This document shows positions 31,350-43,274 of a stretch of 64,000 bases of DNA, in pieces. This DNA comes from Allodiplogaster sudhausi (taxonomy: Eukaryota > Nematoda > Chromadorea > Rhabditida > Diplogasteridae): the NCBI GenBank assembly GCA_945643635.1, contig CALZFC010000013.1, positions 1,132,501 through 1,196,500 on the forward strand. Direction: 5' to 3'. Numbering within the stretch: the first letter of the stretch is position 1; the number at the start of each line of letters is the position of its first letter. Position numbers and translations under genes: made by a program. Below the pieces are notes generated by a model. That model ran no database searches and had not been told where the DNA came from. It worked only from the letters and a program-made list of their open reading frames with translations.

Positions 31350-32408
31350 ATGACGCTCAATTATAATCGAGAAGTTGGTTATATTTTCTCTTATTTTACA
31401 TTCAAGTCAGCAAATGTAATTGATATTAGATTATTGCAAAAAAAGCAAATATCGGAAATGTTTTTTTTTGTAGAAATAATCACGTTATAACTACTCTTCT
31501 ACCAGGTCTTTACCTCTAAGTCTGTGACGTTTCTCAAGCTCCTTCTCAATTGGAAAGCGAGCATTTGGAAGGTCTTTCTTATCGTTTGCTAGATATTTCG
31601 TGTGTATGACACTTTTAGCCTTTAAACATTTCCAGGCCGTCTACATTGAGCTCATTATTTGGCTGTTATTCTACGCTGTGATTACCCTCATCTACCGATT
31701 CGCGCTCACTGAAGATCAGAAAAGGCAAATCCTTAAACCATCGTAGCTAATATTTATTGCTCACTGCATAGATTAGAACGGGGGGGGGGAGTTTTGAGCA
31801 GTGAAGTCATCAAAATGTGATTTCATATAGGAATTGATAGATTTATTGATTAATTAATTTATTTGTTCATTTATTTTTATTTTTTAATCAATTGAGTAAT
31901 TAGTTATTAATTGTTTTATTGATTGGTTATTAATTGTTATAAAACAAATAATTTGTTAACTGATTGACTTATTGATTCATTGTGATTGGCCAATGACGTC
32001 ATCATCGCAGCTCGTTCGAGTCGGTGGTCGCGCACTTTGCGCGCCGCCTCCGCTACATCCCGCTCGATCTTGTGCTCGGCTTCTACGCGACGCAGAACTT
32101 CACACGCTGGGACTATCGCTACCGGCGTATCGGTTTCATTGACAAGTGAGATTTCAAATTTTTTTTAAGTTCTGGCGGGAAATTTGAAATTGTCATGTTT
32201 TTTTTTCCAATGAAGAATGTGATTTTCATAAAATAACAATTTAAAACTAATTAGAAAATATAATTAATTTAATTAATTAATTATGCTAAAATTAATTACC
32301 AAACAGTGTCGGCCTCATGGTCGCCGAGTACGTACGCGGCCACTGCGAGAACGGCCGCCGGTATCGAAGAGGCATTCTGCGCTACTGCGCACTCGGACAG
32401 GTCTTTCT

Positions 32409-32443
<35 letters not shown>

Positions 32444-32543
32444 TCTCTCCTGCTCTTTATTTCTCCTGATCTTTATTTCTCTCGCGCTCTCTCTCTCTCT
32501 CTCTGTGTCTCTCTCCTGCTTTTTATTTCTCCTGATCTTTATT

Positions 32544-32578
<35 letters not shown>

Positions 32579-32628
32579 GTGTGTGTCTCTCTCCTGCTCT
32601 TTATTTCTCCTGATCTTTATTTCTCTCT

Positions 32629-32669
<41 letters not shown>

Positions 32670-32775
32670 CTCTCTCCTGCTCTTTATTTCTCCTGATCTT
32701 TATTTCTCTCGCTCTCTCTCTCTCTCTCTGTGTCTCTCTCCTGCTCTTTATTTCTCCTGATCTTTATTTCTCTCT

Positions 32776-32822
<47 letters not shown>

Positions 32823-33179
32823 CTCTCTCCTGCTCTTTATTTCTCCTGATCTTTATTTCTCTCGCTCTCTCTCTCTCTGTCTCTCTCTATCTCTGTCTCT
32901 ATCTCCTGCTCTTTATTCTCTCTCTCTCTCTCTCTCTCTTTCCTTAAACTCTCTTTCTCAGCATTTCTCTCACTTCTTTTATTTCTTTCGTTCTCTCAGC
33001 TCTCTTTTATTTTATGTTTTCCTCTCCATCCTCCCTTTTCTCTCACAGATACTCAGCTTTCGAGACATTAGTCTACGGGTTCGGCGGCGCTTCCCGACGC
33101 TTGACACTGTCGTTGCAGCAGGTAGGAGCAGTGTTTTTTCTTCTTCTTTTTCTCATCACACCCTCTCATTATCTCTCCC

Positions 33180-33224
<45 letters not shown>

Positions 33225-36200
33225 CGCCAGGTTTCATGCTCCCTCGCGAGAAGGAAGAGCTTGAAGAGCTGAGCTCAGCCGGTGATGCCGGCGTTCATCA
33301 AGTGCCCTTTCAGGTATAAGAATTGATGCAAATTAGCGAGCAATAAAACTCTGAAAAGTCCTTCACCTATTCTTAATATTTCTATTATTGTAAAAAAAAT
33401 TTCGCTTTTTGAAAAAGACTAGCAATTAAGAATAAAATATTGAGTGGGCTCTCTCACTCGCGTATCGCGCACGCAAGGAAGGCCACATCGAGGGCGATCG
33501 ATTCCAGCAAGTGATCTCTGATGTTAGTTTGGAAAAGAGAGAGAAGGGAGAATGAGAGGGAATGAGAGAGAGATTACAAGAGTGAGAGAGAGAGGGAGAC
33601 CAATTTAGCTTCAACTTTTCTATCGAATTTTCTCTTCAATAGGACAAATCGATCAATAAATGAATCGATAATTTCTTTGCGTCCAGCAAATCAAAGATTG
33701 GCGTTCGGATATCCAAGAGTGCGTGAACTACGACTGGACGCCGCTGCCGCTTCTCTACTCGAACGTCGTCTGCCTCGCCGTGCACTCCTACTTCATGGCC
33801 GCCATTCTGGGACGGCAATTCGTGACGACCGAGGACGCCGCCGTCAAGACGGAGGTCAATTTCAATTTGTTTGAATTTGAAATGGTCAAGTTTTGAACAG
33901 ATAGTTTCTCATTTATTGTTCAGACAGGAAGCTAATTGTAAGGAGGGTATCAGATGCAAAGGAGATAGATGAAGAGTCTTATGATACAGAAAGTGCGATA
34001 TAAACGATTTGATAGCCTGGGTAAATTCGTTATATATTGGAAATGGAGCTGAAAACAACCGGTTATGGTTTCGAGTGAATAAACAGCTGAAGAATTGTTG
34101 TTATTCCTCCAAACATGAATGGTCTGCGAGGGAGATTTTATTAAATCGACTAATGCATTAAGGAAGTTTGAATGACAACTTCTTCAGATGCATTTAAACG
34201 TCTAATAAAGAATGTTTTTTTTAATCTTTTCTTTTTATTTCAGACCGACATCTACTTTCCCGTGATGACGATCCTACAGTACATCTTCTATCTCGGCTGG
34301 CTCAAGGTTTTTCTGCATTCTTTTTTTATCGTCAATTTATCAGTTTCCTGATAGCTTTATCTAATTCCATATCAATTTATCTTCTTTTTTTTTACAAATC
34401 AATATACGAATTTTGGCTTAACAATTTGTTCTTTTTTTCGTGATTATGGACATTTTGAAGGTCGGCTCTTCTCTGATCAATCCATTCGGTGTTGACGATG
34501 ACCATTGGGAGTCGAACGCGCTCATCGACCGGAACATTTCGGTAGGCCATGGATGGAGGACGACGGGGTGATTAATGTGGGCCGTATTTTAGAAAGGGGG
34601 GGGTGAGGTGGTGAATTGTGGAATATTCTTTTTCTACGTGAAGAAAACAAGATCTAGAAATTGAGAAAAAAAGGAAATTGAATAAAACAGAAATTGAAGC
34701 AAAAAAAGGCATCTTGAAAAAATATATATCCAAAATAGATGAAAAATAAATATAAATAAAAAAAATTCAGATGGGCATGATGATGGTGGACCGCGGCTAC
34801 AACCGGCCGCCCGAGCAGCGAAGAGACCCCTTTTGGGAGGAGGACACGGCGGAGCCGCTCTACAGCGAGGCGTCGCTCAAGGACCGCAGGGAGCACGCGC
34901 TGCAGGGATCGGTCAGCAATGTGCGGTCAGTGCCGATGGGCGAGGATGGCCTAGTGGCAGTGCGCCGGAGAGTAGGATCTGTGGGTCGAGGGTTCGAGAC
35001 CACCCGTAAAAAGAACTGAATGACCTACCGTGTGTATGCAACGAAAACAAATGTATTTGCCTTCTCTTTCTTTTTACTCCATTTCACGACATTTTCATGA
35101 CGATTTTGATGTCAGTGCCGATGGGCGAGGATGGCCTAGTAGCAATGAGCCGGAGAGTTGGATCTGTAGGTGGAGAGTTCGAGACCTCCCGGGTGTTAAA
35201 GAAGGTAGGATCCCCTTTCCTTCAGTGCCGCTCACTCCGCCGTCGTCCGAATGGTCAACGGAAAAGGCGGACACGTGGACATTCCGATAGACAAGTTGGA
35301 ACATCATTACTTTTACAGAATAATTACAAGAGCTTAAAAGCTATAATATCCAAGTATATATTGAAAAAAATCATCTAATACTCGGTTTTATTAAGAGCCG
35401 AAGTCATAATTCCAATGAGCGCATCATTCGCGGACATTCGAGCAGCAATCGAACGGTAAGTTTTATTTTTATTTTTAAAATAATTTTGCTCACCTCTCTT
35501 CTCTTATTTCCTTTTAGCGCTGCTTGGCAAATTTGAAAAGGAACGAGGCAAAAATGGAGAAAATGCGAAATTAGTCGAGAAAAGCCAACACGGGAAAGTA
35601 GTAAGAAGAAAATTGTGTGCCTGGAGTAACAAATCTTTAAAATAAATAAATAAAGAATTTTTGGGAGAAATTAAAATTGCTCCTAATTATATTTGAAGTA
35701 AGTTTCATCATCATCGGACTAAGCAGACGAAACTCCTTAAGCTTAGCTGGGACCCGAAACTCTAAAAACTCCTAAACCTTTCCTAAACTCTTTAAGCTTA
35801 CAATTAGCTGGGATCCGAAATTCTAAAAGTCTTCTTAGTTAGCTCTTTTAAGCTCTTAAGCTCTCTAAAATAGCGGTACTCCCGCAAATAGCGTAACTAG
35901 TTATTTGAAGTAAGTTTCATCATCATCGGACTACACCAAAGCAGACGACGACGCCCCTTCGTTCGTCCGCAAGCATTCTGCTTGCTGATTTGCTTCGCCG
36001 CTCGGCTGAAAATGCTTCTGACAAGGTATGATTTATGTATGATTTTATTACACGTTTTCTTTAAATTATTTAATTAATATTAACATTAAAATATTTACGC
36101 CTAATTAAAGATTCTACTTATTGTTAAAACTTAACAAATTTATGTAATTCAGTTTGAATTTTAATATAGTTCATTGAACTTGTGACAGGACCGAATTATC

Positions 36201-37303
36201 ACCGACGGCAGCAGCAAGAGCGGCGAGTCGGCAGAAGGCCATCGTGAAATCATTGTTCGAAGGCGATCGAGCAGCTCGATGAAAGGTTCGAATTTAATTA
36301 GTGATTGTGAAAGTGTAAATATGTACTTTTGTATTGAAAAATGCAATAGAATGCTGAAAATTCTTATGTACGTTTATGACGTAACATTTGACTCTTTTCT
36401 ATAGATTATTTTAAATAATTCCAAGTTTACTTACCAAAATAAAATAAATCGCTCACTTCAAGACGAAATCACAGCGAAGGATGCGGCCGAACAAGTTGGA
36501 TTTGTCAATGCGTCTTTTCATCTTGGCGAATCGACGGTTAGATTGTATTATTTATTTATTTATTAAATCCATTATTATTGGCGGAGCGAGAGAATAAGGC
36601 TGAAAGTGACAGGGTGAAAGAGGTGAGAACGAAGGAAAATTAAAGTGAAAATCTATCAAATCGATCACAAAAATGGTATCTGGTGGTTTCCGAATTCACT
36701 TGAGTTTTATGTACGCGCGCAAATGGAGGCTAAAAGCTAATTGTAAGACCGTCGGTTCAGTTTTGCTAGGAATAACATTTTCCCCATTTTTTTCTAAATT
36801 TTAGTTCCATCATGGTTTCATCCTCACCAGCTTCTATTTACATATGTCTTCTCTCTTTCACTCTCTGTCTTTCCATCTCTCCCATTCTCTCTTTCAATCT
36901 CTCTCTGATTCCTTCAGTCGAGGCTTGTCACAATCTCTCTCTCTCTCTCACTCTCTCCTTTCACCCTCTTATTCTCTCACCTTCTCTTATCTCGCAGGAC
37001 TCCCTCGGCTTCGTATCCGTTCCTCTGCAAGCCGTTTCGATTCCAATTGAAGTTGCCCCTCCAGGAGGCCAGGATGACGTCATCGGTAAGGATGTCAAAT
37101 GCCACAGGGACTGAATGAATTTCATCTAATTTACTTACAGCAAAAAACTCACTAATCTCATTTCTTTTTTCTACTGTTTCGAAAAATTCATTTTGTACAT
37201 TTTAGATACATTTATTTCCCCAAATCTGGCTTCCCTTTCTCATACATACTTGGCACCTAGTTTGAGAATGGCTGAAAAGGTAGAATGGCCGATGTTGTCG
37301 TGA
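31350..37303 (+). CDS. Bestrophin-family anion channel with alternative C-terminal ends
   Basis: Exons: 31350-31373, 31506-31571, 31636-31724, 32011-32145, 32307-32400, 33049-33121, 33231-33313, 33445-33522, 33687-33854, 34244-34306, 34461-34541, 34771-34925, 35398-35455, then either 35518-35574 (stop; about 407 aa) or 35942-36025, 36189-36285, 36463-36536, 36998-37085, 37206-37303 (about 535 aa). Family hallmarks in order are MTLNYNRE, LLLNWKASIWK, the first membrane helix IELIIWLLFYAVITLIYRF, PLDLVLGFY..RW and ILSFRDISLRVRRRFPT. Further on come YDWTPLPLLYSNVV, FPVMTILQYIFYLGWLK, and the calcium-clasp-type segment INPFGVDDDHWESNALIDRN. Bestrophins form calcium-controlled chloride or bicarbonate channels in membranes. 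Intron 3 has a GC donor (AAAAG/GCAAAT). Both C-terminal versions keep phase, and which is used is unknown. The N-terminal domain is essentially complete. Confidence 0.9.
32401..32940. repeat. CT-rich minisatellite in bestrophin intron 5
   Basis: About seven copies of TCCTGCTCTTTATTTCTCCT plus GATCTTTATTTCTC are separated by CT runs of variable length (starts near 32448, 32514, 32591, 32686, 32739, 32829 and a truncated one near 32907). The predicted L/F/S-rich ORFs over it are repeat artefacts. Confidence 0.9.
34926..35015 (+). mobile_element. tRNA-derived SINE, copy 1
   Basis: It starts GTCAGTGCCGATGGGCGAGG, followed by an A-box-like TGGCCTAGTGGCAGTG and a B-box-like GGGTTCGAGACC (about 34989). 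It abuts the bestrophin exon end exactly, so the GT donor of that exon lies in the repeat-like sequence. Confidence 0.7.
35113..35205 (+). mobile_element. tRNA-derived SINE, copy 2
   Basis: It is the same 5' start, TGGCCTAGTAGCAATGAG and AGAGTTCGAGACC in the same order. It is about 90 percent identical by eye to copy 1, offset 187 bp. Both lie in one bestrophin intron. Confidence 0.7.
35690..35960. repeat. Local direct repeat spanning an alternative bestrophin acceptor
   Basis: ATTTGAAGTAAGTTTCATCA and the next 20 bases, ending in GCAGACGA, occur at about 35691 and again at about 35907. The second copy carries the acceptor of the long-form exon at 35942. The first copy offers a similar AAG/CAGACG site that is not in a long open frame. 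Confidence 0.7.
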
Positions 37304-40161
37304 AAGTGATCTGGTAATAAACTACTTTATAATTCTAATAAAATAAATGGAAATAAATCATCCGCCTCATGTCCATACTTTTATATGTCTGAATTGGTCA
37401 GAAAATCATCAAGGCAGGTGGATTTCGCGCCGACGCAACCTTTATTATCACGGCTTTTGGTTTTGTAGTTGGTCGATGCCTTTCAACATCTAGTCATCTT
37501 AAAACTTGTCAAGAATACGAAAATGCTATTGGACCTTATTAAAATTGAATGCTTTAACCGTTGTTGTAATTTTGAATTGAAAATGGCTATTAAAAGAAGT
37601 CTCCTGCGAATGTTTGGCCAAGCAATTCAAAATAGGCATTGGAACCATGAAGTGTCCCCCACTGAAGGAAATCTCAACCTACCACTGGCTAAAATATGCC
37701 TAATTTTCTACCTGTCACGTTTTCGGAAGGCTGTGATCCTCTCATTTCAGTGCTGCTGCCCTTGCACTCCCTCCACAGAAATTAGTGGTCAAATAGTTCC
37801 ATTGGGTGTTGACCATGTTAAGAAAAATCCGGCCAATATCGGTTGCGCTCTCCGATATGCACACTTCCAAGAAAATCGCTCTGGTTCTCCGGGTTTGCTA
37901 TCCACACATATTTTTTTCAAAATGGCTGGAGTTGGCATTCTTGATGCGATCGTGCGATGCAAAATAGGAGGGTGCTAAGATCTACAGTAGCTAATTCTCT
38001 ACCCGTGATATTTAAAATGGCTATAATTCTGGAATGATAAGATGAAATTCATTCAAACTTTCACTATCTATGTTTTACGATGAGACGAACTGATCCATGC
38101 TTAAAAAACGATAGGTTAATTATTCGTCGGAGACCTCCTTTAAAAGAACGGACGCCTCACGATCAAAAGTCTTCCGTGTATCACAATTTGTCGAAAAGTA
38201 GACAGCAGAACAGGCCAGTTTGAGAACGCGGCGATTTTTGCTTTGCGCAAGCAATGACTGACATCAAGAAAACGACAGTCAGGGTGCGAAGCAGTAAGAA
38301 AATCAGTTTATTATTATTTTTTTAATTTTAATATTTAATATATAATTGTTTCTTTTGTGTTACTTCTGAGCTGTTGCCTGACAACATCTAATGGAAATTC
38401 CAGCGGTTTACAGGAAAATTTCACTTATGAAAAGATTGAGTTGTGTTTTTTTTAAAATTGTTCGAAAGGTAACAATTTAATTGGATTCAGCTAAATAGGA
38501 AAATTGTGCACCTTACAGGGAGGGAGCATTTTCTAACTGCACACTCATTCTTTTAAAAAAGAAGTTATATTTCCTTATACAATATTACTCTACAATATAT
38601 TACATAGTATGTACATATATTCGATATCCATGGCTCCAAATCGCGCACGAGTCGCCAAAAAAAGGAGTTCAAACAGAAATGAACGCTTCTGAAATGCAAA
38701 AATACTCTCATTCGATCTGCCATTCTGCCTCGCTCGAAATGGTCACAGTCCGCGCCAAGTTGTTATTGACACTTGACACGCTTCTCGGAAGCACAGAAAG
38801 TAGTTTTCAAAACCATTTGTCCGGTCTCTCTCTCTCTCAACTTTTGGCCTTTCGTCTTATAGAATTCAGTGCCTGACAATCCCTTCGTTCTACTAGGCAA
38901 GGACACCTAGCGAACTTTGCACACTTTCGACACATTGTGCGGATGAAAAAGAACATAGTGCGATTTTAATGTGCGTATTTAAGAAGAGAGTTATGGTTGA
39001 TTTGGGACAAATCCACAAAGACTTCTTGTTAGCAGGACGCCGACTCTTGTTTTATGTACTAATACATATTCATAAATATACTAAAAGAAGCTACAAAAAT
39101 GTCTTCCTCCCCATACAGCCTCTTTTTCTTCCAACGAGGCTGTGCTACTTTTTGAGATCCCAGGTGATTTATTGTATGTTCTGTGGAAATAAGTAGCCAC
39201 TATTCGGCATATTCAGGAATGTGATATCCATTTAAAAATTAAAATAATAAAAAATAAAAATAAAATTAATTTAGGCCGAATTTATAATTTAGAGGAAATA
39301 TAGATGCATGTATGTATGCATGTATGTATATACACATATCTGCGAGAAGTAGGAGCAGTGCTAATTTTATGCTGTTCTAAGCTTCTTGAGGAATGGACAA
39401 TCGACAAATGAAGCCTGGTGAACGAGCAGCATAAATAAAATATTGAAATTAAGAATTATTTTGTCTTAATTCTATTGACTCTGGTCAAAGACAGCAATTA
39501 TTTTTTTTCAATACAAGTCATAAATAAATGAAGCTGAATAATTCAGAGCTATCTAAGCTATAATTTTCTAGGCATTAATATATTTAAAAAAGAAGATTAT
39601 TACTAGAGTCATATCAGCCGCAAGGCTGATTTGGATTCCCTGTGGTTCCAACCGAGAAAACGATCAGTTTACTACGGTCGACTAGTGTATTAATTTAAGC
39701 AGAATTATTTTGACTTCCTACTGTCCATACAGTTCAAAGACATCAATTAGAATTTGCATAGCTATTAATTAATAAATTTTGGGCAAGCCAAGTTGTTTTT
39801 TAAACAAGTGAATCATCTAATTTCTTCTCTCCATTTTCTTCCTCGTCTCGATTTGTAGGATGCAATAATAATGTACATATTCCACAGATCACCTTGAAAA
39901 GTATACAACTTTATTACGAAGAGAACCTGGATGTCGATAGCGAGTTTGTGAGTATTTGTATTTGGACCAAGTAAATGCAAGCAATACAACTTGAGAGGAG
40001 CTATGATACAAGTGAAGTGAGAAGAAGAGAGTGCGTCATAGACAGTGAGAGTGGGAGAGAGTGGGTGCAGGTAGACGGAGAGCGAGAGTAAGATAGTATG
40101 AGGAAGAGGGAGAGAGAGCGAGAGAGACGAGAGAGAGAGAGACGAGAGAAGAACGAGTGCT
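37304..40161. other. Intergenic region with dispersed repeat, no supported gene
   Basis: A repeat shared with 22560-22800 lies at about 37900-38150. An open frame at 37469-37978 (169 codons) partly overlaps that repeat and has no recognisable domain or splice context, so I do not call it. Short AT-rich and ATGTATGCATG repeats occur near 39300. Nothing else stands out. Confidence 0.5.
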
Positions 40162-41061
40162 TCAGGCGTAGTGGCCCGGCGCTCCAACAGGTCCGAAGCC
40201 GGCCTCTCGCTTGCCCCAGTAGCCGTAGTAGCCAGGATAGCCCTGAAATTAATTATTCTTATTTTAATTTTTATTACTTTTTAATATTATTTTTTAATAT
40301 TATTATTATTATTATTATTATTATCACATTATTTTTTAACTTATATTTTTAAATTAAAAGGCGAGAAAGAAAGTTAGAGAGAGAAGAAGAAAGAATGAGA
40401 GAAACAGAGAAAAGCAGAAAGAGAAAGAGAGAGAGAAAGACAGAGAAAGAGATAAAGAGAGAAAGAGAGTGAGAGAGAGAGAAAGACAGAGAAAGAGAGA
40501 GAAAGAAAGTGAGAGTGAGAGAGAAAGATAGAGAAAGAGATAAAGAGAGAGAGAGAGAGTGAGAGAGAGAAAGACTGAGAAAGAGAGAAAAAGAGTGAGA
40601 GTGAGAAAGAAAGACAGAGAAAGAGAGTGAGAGAGAAAGAGAAAGACAGAGAAAGAGAGTGAGAGAGAGAGAGAAAGAGAAAGGCAGAAAGAAAGTGAGA
40701 GAGAGAGAAAGATAGAGAAAGAGAGTGAAAGTGAGAGAGAAAGACAGAGAAAGAGAGTGAGAGTGAGAGAGAAAGACAGAGAAAGAGTGTGAGAGTGAGA
40801 GAGAAAGACAGAGAAAGAGTGTGAGAGTGAGAGAGAAAGACAGAGAAAGAGAGTGAGAGTGAGAGTGAGAGAGAAAGACAGAGAAAGAGAGTGAGAGTGA
40901 GAGAGAAAGACAGCGAAAGAGTGTGTGTGCGTGAGAGAGAGAGAGAGAGAGAGAGAGAAAGCTAAGATGAATCTTACATAAGCCCACTGAGCGTCAGTGT
41001 TGGCAAGGAGTGCAGCCATGAGGACGAAGAGAGCGAGGAAGAGCGAGAGGAGGGACGACAT
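40162..41061 (-). CDS. Secreted neuropeptide-like / YGxW-type peptide precursor (54 aa)
   Basis: Two exons on the minus strand: 41061-40978 and 40242-40162, with a phase-0 GT-AG intron. Residues 1-24 are a strong signal peptide (MSSLLSLFLALFVLMAALLA, cut probably after TDA). The mature part starts QWAY and continues GYPGYYGYWGKR, with a Lys-Arg site for prohormone cleavage, then EAGFGPVGAPGHYA to the stop. The QWxYG start and Gly/Tyr-rich composition resemble nematode nlp-29-type peptides, which act as epidermal antimicrobial or signalling peptides. The family assignment is by composition. A TATA-like box lies about 80 bp upstream of the ATG. The intron is almost wholly a pyrimidine minisatellite in the sense direction. 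Confidence 0.8.
40360..40965. repeat. GA-rich minisatellite filling the neuropeptide-gene intron
   Basis: Imperfect units of GAGAGTGAGAGAGAAAGACA plus GAGAAA are repeated across about 600 bp. They read as CT in the minus-strand transcript. Long Leu/Ser/Phe frames over it are artefacts. Confidence 0.95.
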
Positions 41062-41138
41062 GATTTTTAGTCTGCTTGAGAGTGCCGAATATGAAAGCTC
41101 GACCAAGAGTCTGACGATCCCAGTCAGGCTGTGCCCGT

Positions 41139-41146
41139 CTTTTATA
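41139..41146 (-). promoter_or_regulatory. TATA-like box of the neuropeptide-like gene
   Basis: CTTTTATA on the plus strand reads TATAAAAG on the minus strand, about 80 bp upstream of the ATG at 41061. This is a suitable distance for a core promoter with a short leader. Confidence 0.6.
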
Positions 41147-42094
41147 CTTCTTCCCATCCTGGTACAGCCTACCTGCCACCCACCTATTCAGCTATTCAAT
41201 TTCACCCGTTTTCTCGCTCTCTTTTTTCCACTCTCACTTTGCACTTCATCTTTTCTGTTATTGTTGTCGTTTTCCTTCTTTTTCTCTCTCTCTCTCTCTC
41301 GAATTCATTCTCTCTCTTCCTCTTTCTCTCCCTTCTCTCTGTCTTCTTGCTGCTCCACTCTTTCGCGTTCTACTTCATCCGGGAGTACAGTCTACTTCAA
41401 CACATGTGCGTGACGCCCGAAATGACTCCCTCTCTTTCCAATTTCTCATTCACCCTCTCTCTCTCTCTCTTACCCTATCTCTCTCTCTCTTTCACTATCG
41501 CTGTTTCAAACTCTCTATTTCTCTTTCCCTTCCTCTATCTATCTTTGTCTCTATCTCTCACTCTCTAGCCATGTCTGCAAAGTGCAAACAGAGTCAAAGT
41601 TGTTATTCATGCCGATAGGTACAGTGTGGGGAGCGGGGAAGGAGTGTTTAAGTTAAACTCTGAAATGTAATTCAATAAAATACAGTACAGGTGCCATAAG
41701 GTCGGAAGAGATCGAGAGAGTAGTGAGTATAGCGAACAAGAGGAAGAGAGAGATAGAGAAAGAGGGAGAGAGAGGAGAGAGAGAGATACGGTGTGTGTGA
41801 AAGAGGGATAGAGCAGAGAAAGAGAGAGAAAGATGGTAAGAGAGAGAGAGTGTGTGTGTGATAGAGAGAGAGCAGAGCAAGAAGAGCAGAGAAAGAGAGA
41901 AAGAGGGCGCAGGGAAAGAGAGTAAGAGATAGAGTGAGAGAGCAGAGACAGAAAGATAGTTTGTGCTCCAGAATGTTGACTTTGGGGCCTGGATCAGTGT
42001 CTTCTACATACTTCACTCCTTTTACCCGCTCTAATTCTACTCTCTCACCTTTTTTCTATTTCGTTTCTCTCTCTCTTTTCTCGCTCTCTTTCTC

Positions 42095-42133
<39 letters not shown>

Positions 42134-42314
42134 TCTCGGCTCACTTGCGTCACAGGATTAGATATGTTGCAGAGAAGTTGTCCAACATCTCCCCTAACAT
42201 GAATGTTTCCGCATCTATTGGAACGGCGTGACTTCTTGGACTCATATACATCTCTCTCTCGCTATCACTCTCACTCTCTGTTCTCTGCTCTCTCTCTATC
42301 ACTCTACTCTCTCT

Positions 42315-42358
<44 letters not shown>

Positions 42359-43192
42359 GTTCTCTGCCCTCTCTCTATCTCTCTCTCTCTCTGCGCTCTC
42401 TCTGTCTCTCACTCTCTGTCCTCCTCTCTCTCGCTATCACTCTCACCCTCTGTTCTCTGCTCTCTCTCTCTCTCTATCTCTCTCTCTCTATCTCTCTCTC
42501 TCTCTATCTCTCTCTCTCTCTCTCATTCGAGAAACGGAAGTCGTTTGCTGTTATATGTATGTTTACTCTTCTCAATTGTCACCTTGTACTTATCGCTTCT
42601 CTTCCGGGTGCCGACCCTTCCGGAACAAAATTTATGTAGTTTTTTTCTTCTTCTTCCTAGAAAACAGTCTCCAGTATCGTGTGATCTGTTCCTTGTGCAG
42701 TGTGTGTAAAAAGAGAGCAAATAAATGGCAGGGTTGAGGTTTCTATAGAAATAAGCGGCCTGCTTTTGTACAATCCCGTACACTTCAGAAGAAGATTCCG
42801 ACGAATCTTCGCGGAGAATAACAAGTCGACAGCAATTTGAGGTCTTGAAAAGATAGAAATTACACATTGCCTTAAATCACCATTTCAAATCGAATGAATA
42901 GAAATATGAACATGTGTAGGAGCAAGTGAAGAGAAAGTAAGAGTGAAAAGATAACGAACGAAATGATATTTCATCCTTTATCGCATCGATAAGCAGCCAT
43001 ATCCACAGCCATGGCGCATACGAAAGTGAAATTGGCATAGGGGATAAATGTTTTTTTCTTTCTCTGACCCTAATTCGCTTGTTATCTAAAATCCTCCTCC
43101 TAGGTGGTGCCTCAAGGTCACTCTGACCAGATTGCTATTTGACCCAAGGAAAACGACAGCGAAAAGTGGGAGGGGAGGATATAAGCAGTTCA
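41147..43192. other. Intergenic region with CT/GA microsatellites
   Basis: CT-rich stretches lie at 41281-41580 and 42040-42525 and GA-rich ones at 41700-41950. I see no gene. Positions 43020-43190 lead into the promoter of the PLA2-like gene. Confidence 0.55.
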
Positions 43193-43224
43193 CAAAGCAG
43201 CCCCCTGGCTGCTTTGATATAAAA
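43193..43224 (+). promoter_or_regulatory. Hairpin plus TATA-like box before the PLA2-like gene
   Basis: CAAAGCAGCC (43193-43202) and GGCTGCTTTG (43207-43216) form a perfect 10-bp inverted repeat, followed directly by ATATAAAA (43217-43224). The start codon is 50 bp further on. A second TATA-like site, GGATATAAG, is at about 43178. Confidence 0.55.
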
Positions 43225-43274
43225 CGAGAAAAAGCACTAAGCCGGAGGTTATTTGGAGAGGAAAGCAGGAGGAT

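Noticed and set aside
32283..32947. Long Leu/Ser/Phe-rich open frames (also 40349-41157 minus, 42203-42737, 44047-44658, 54103-54636 minus)
   Set aside because: They are translations of CT/GA microsatellites lying in introns or spacers, with no domain or independent start context.
37469..37978. 169-codon open frame in the bestrophin/peptide spacer
   Set aside because: It overlaps a dispersed repeat, lacks recognisable motifs and has no splice partners.
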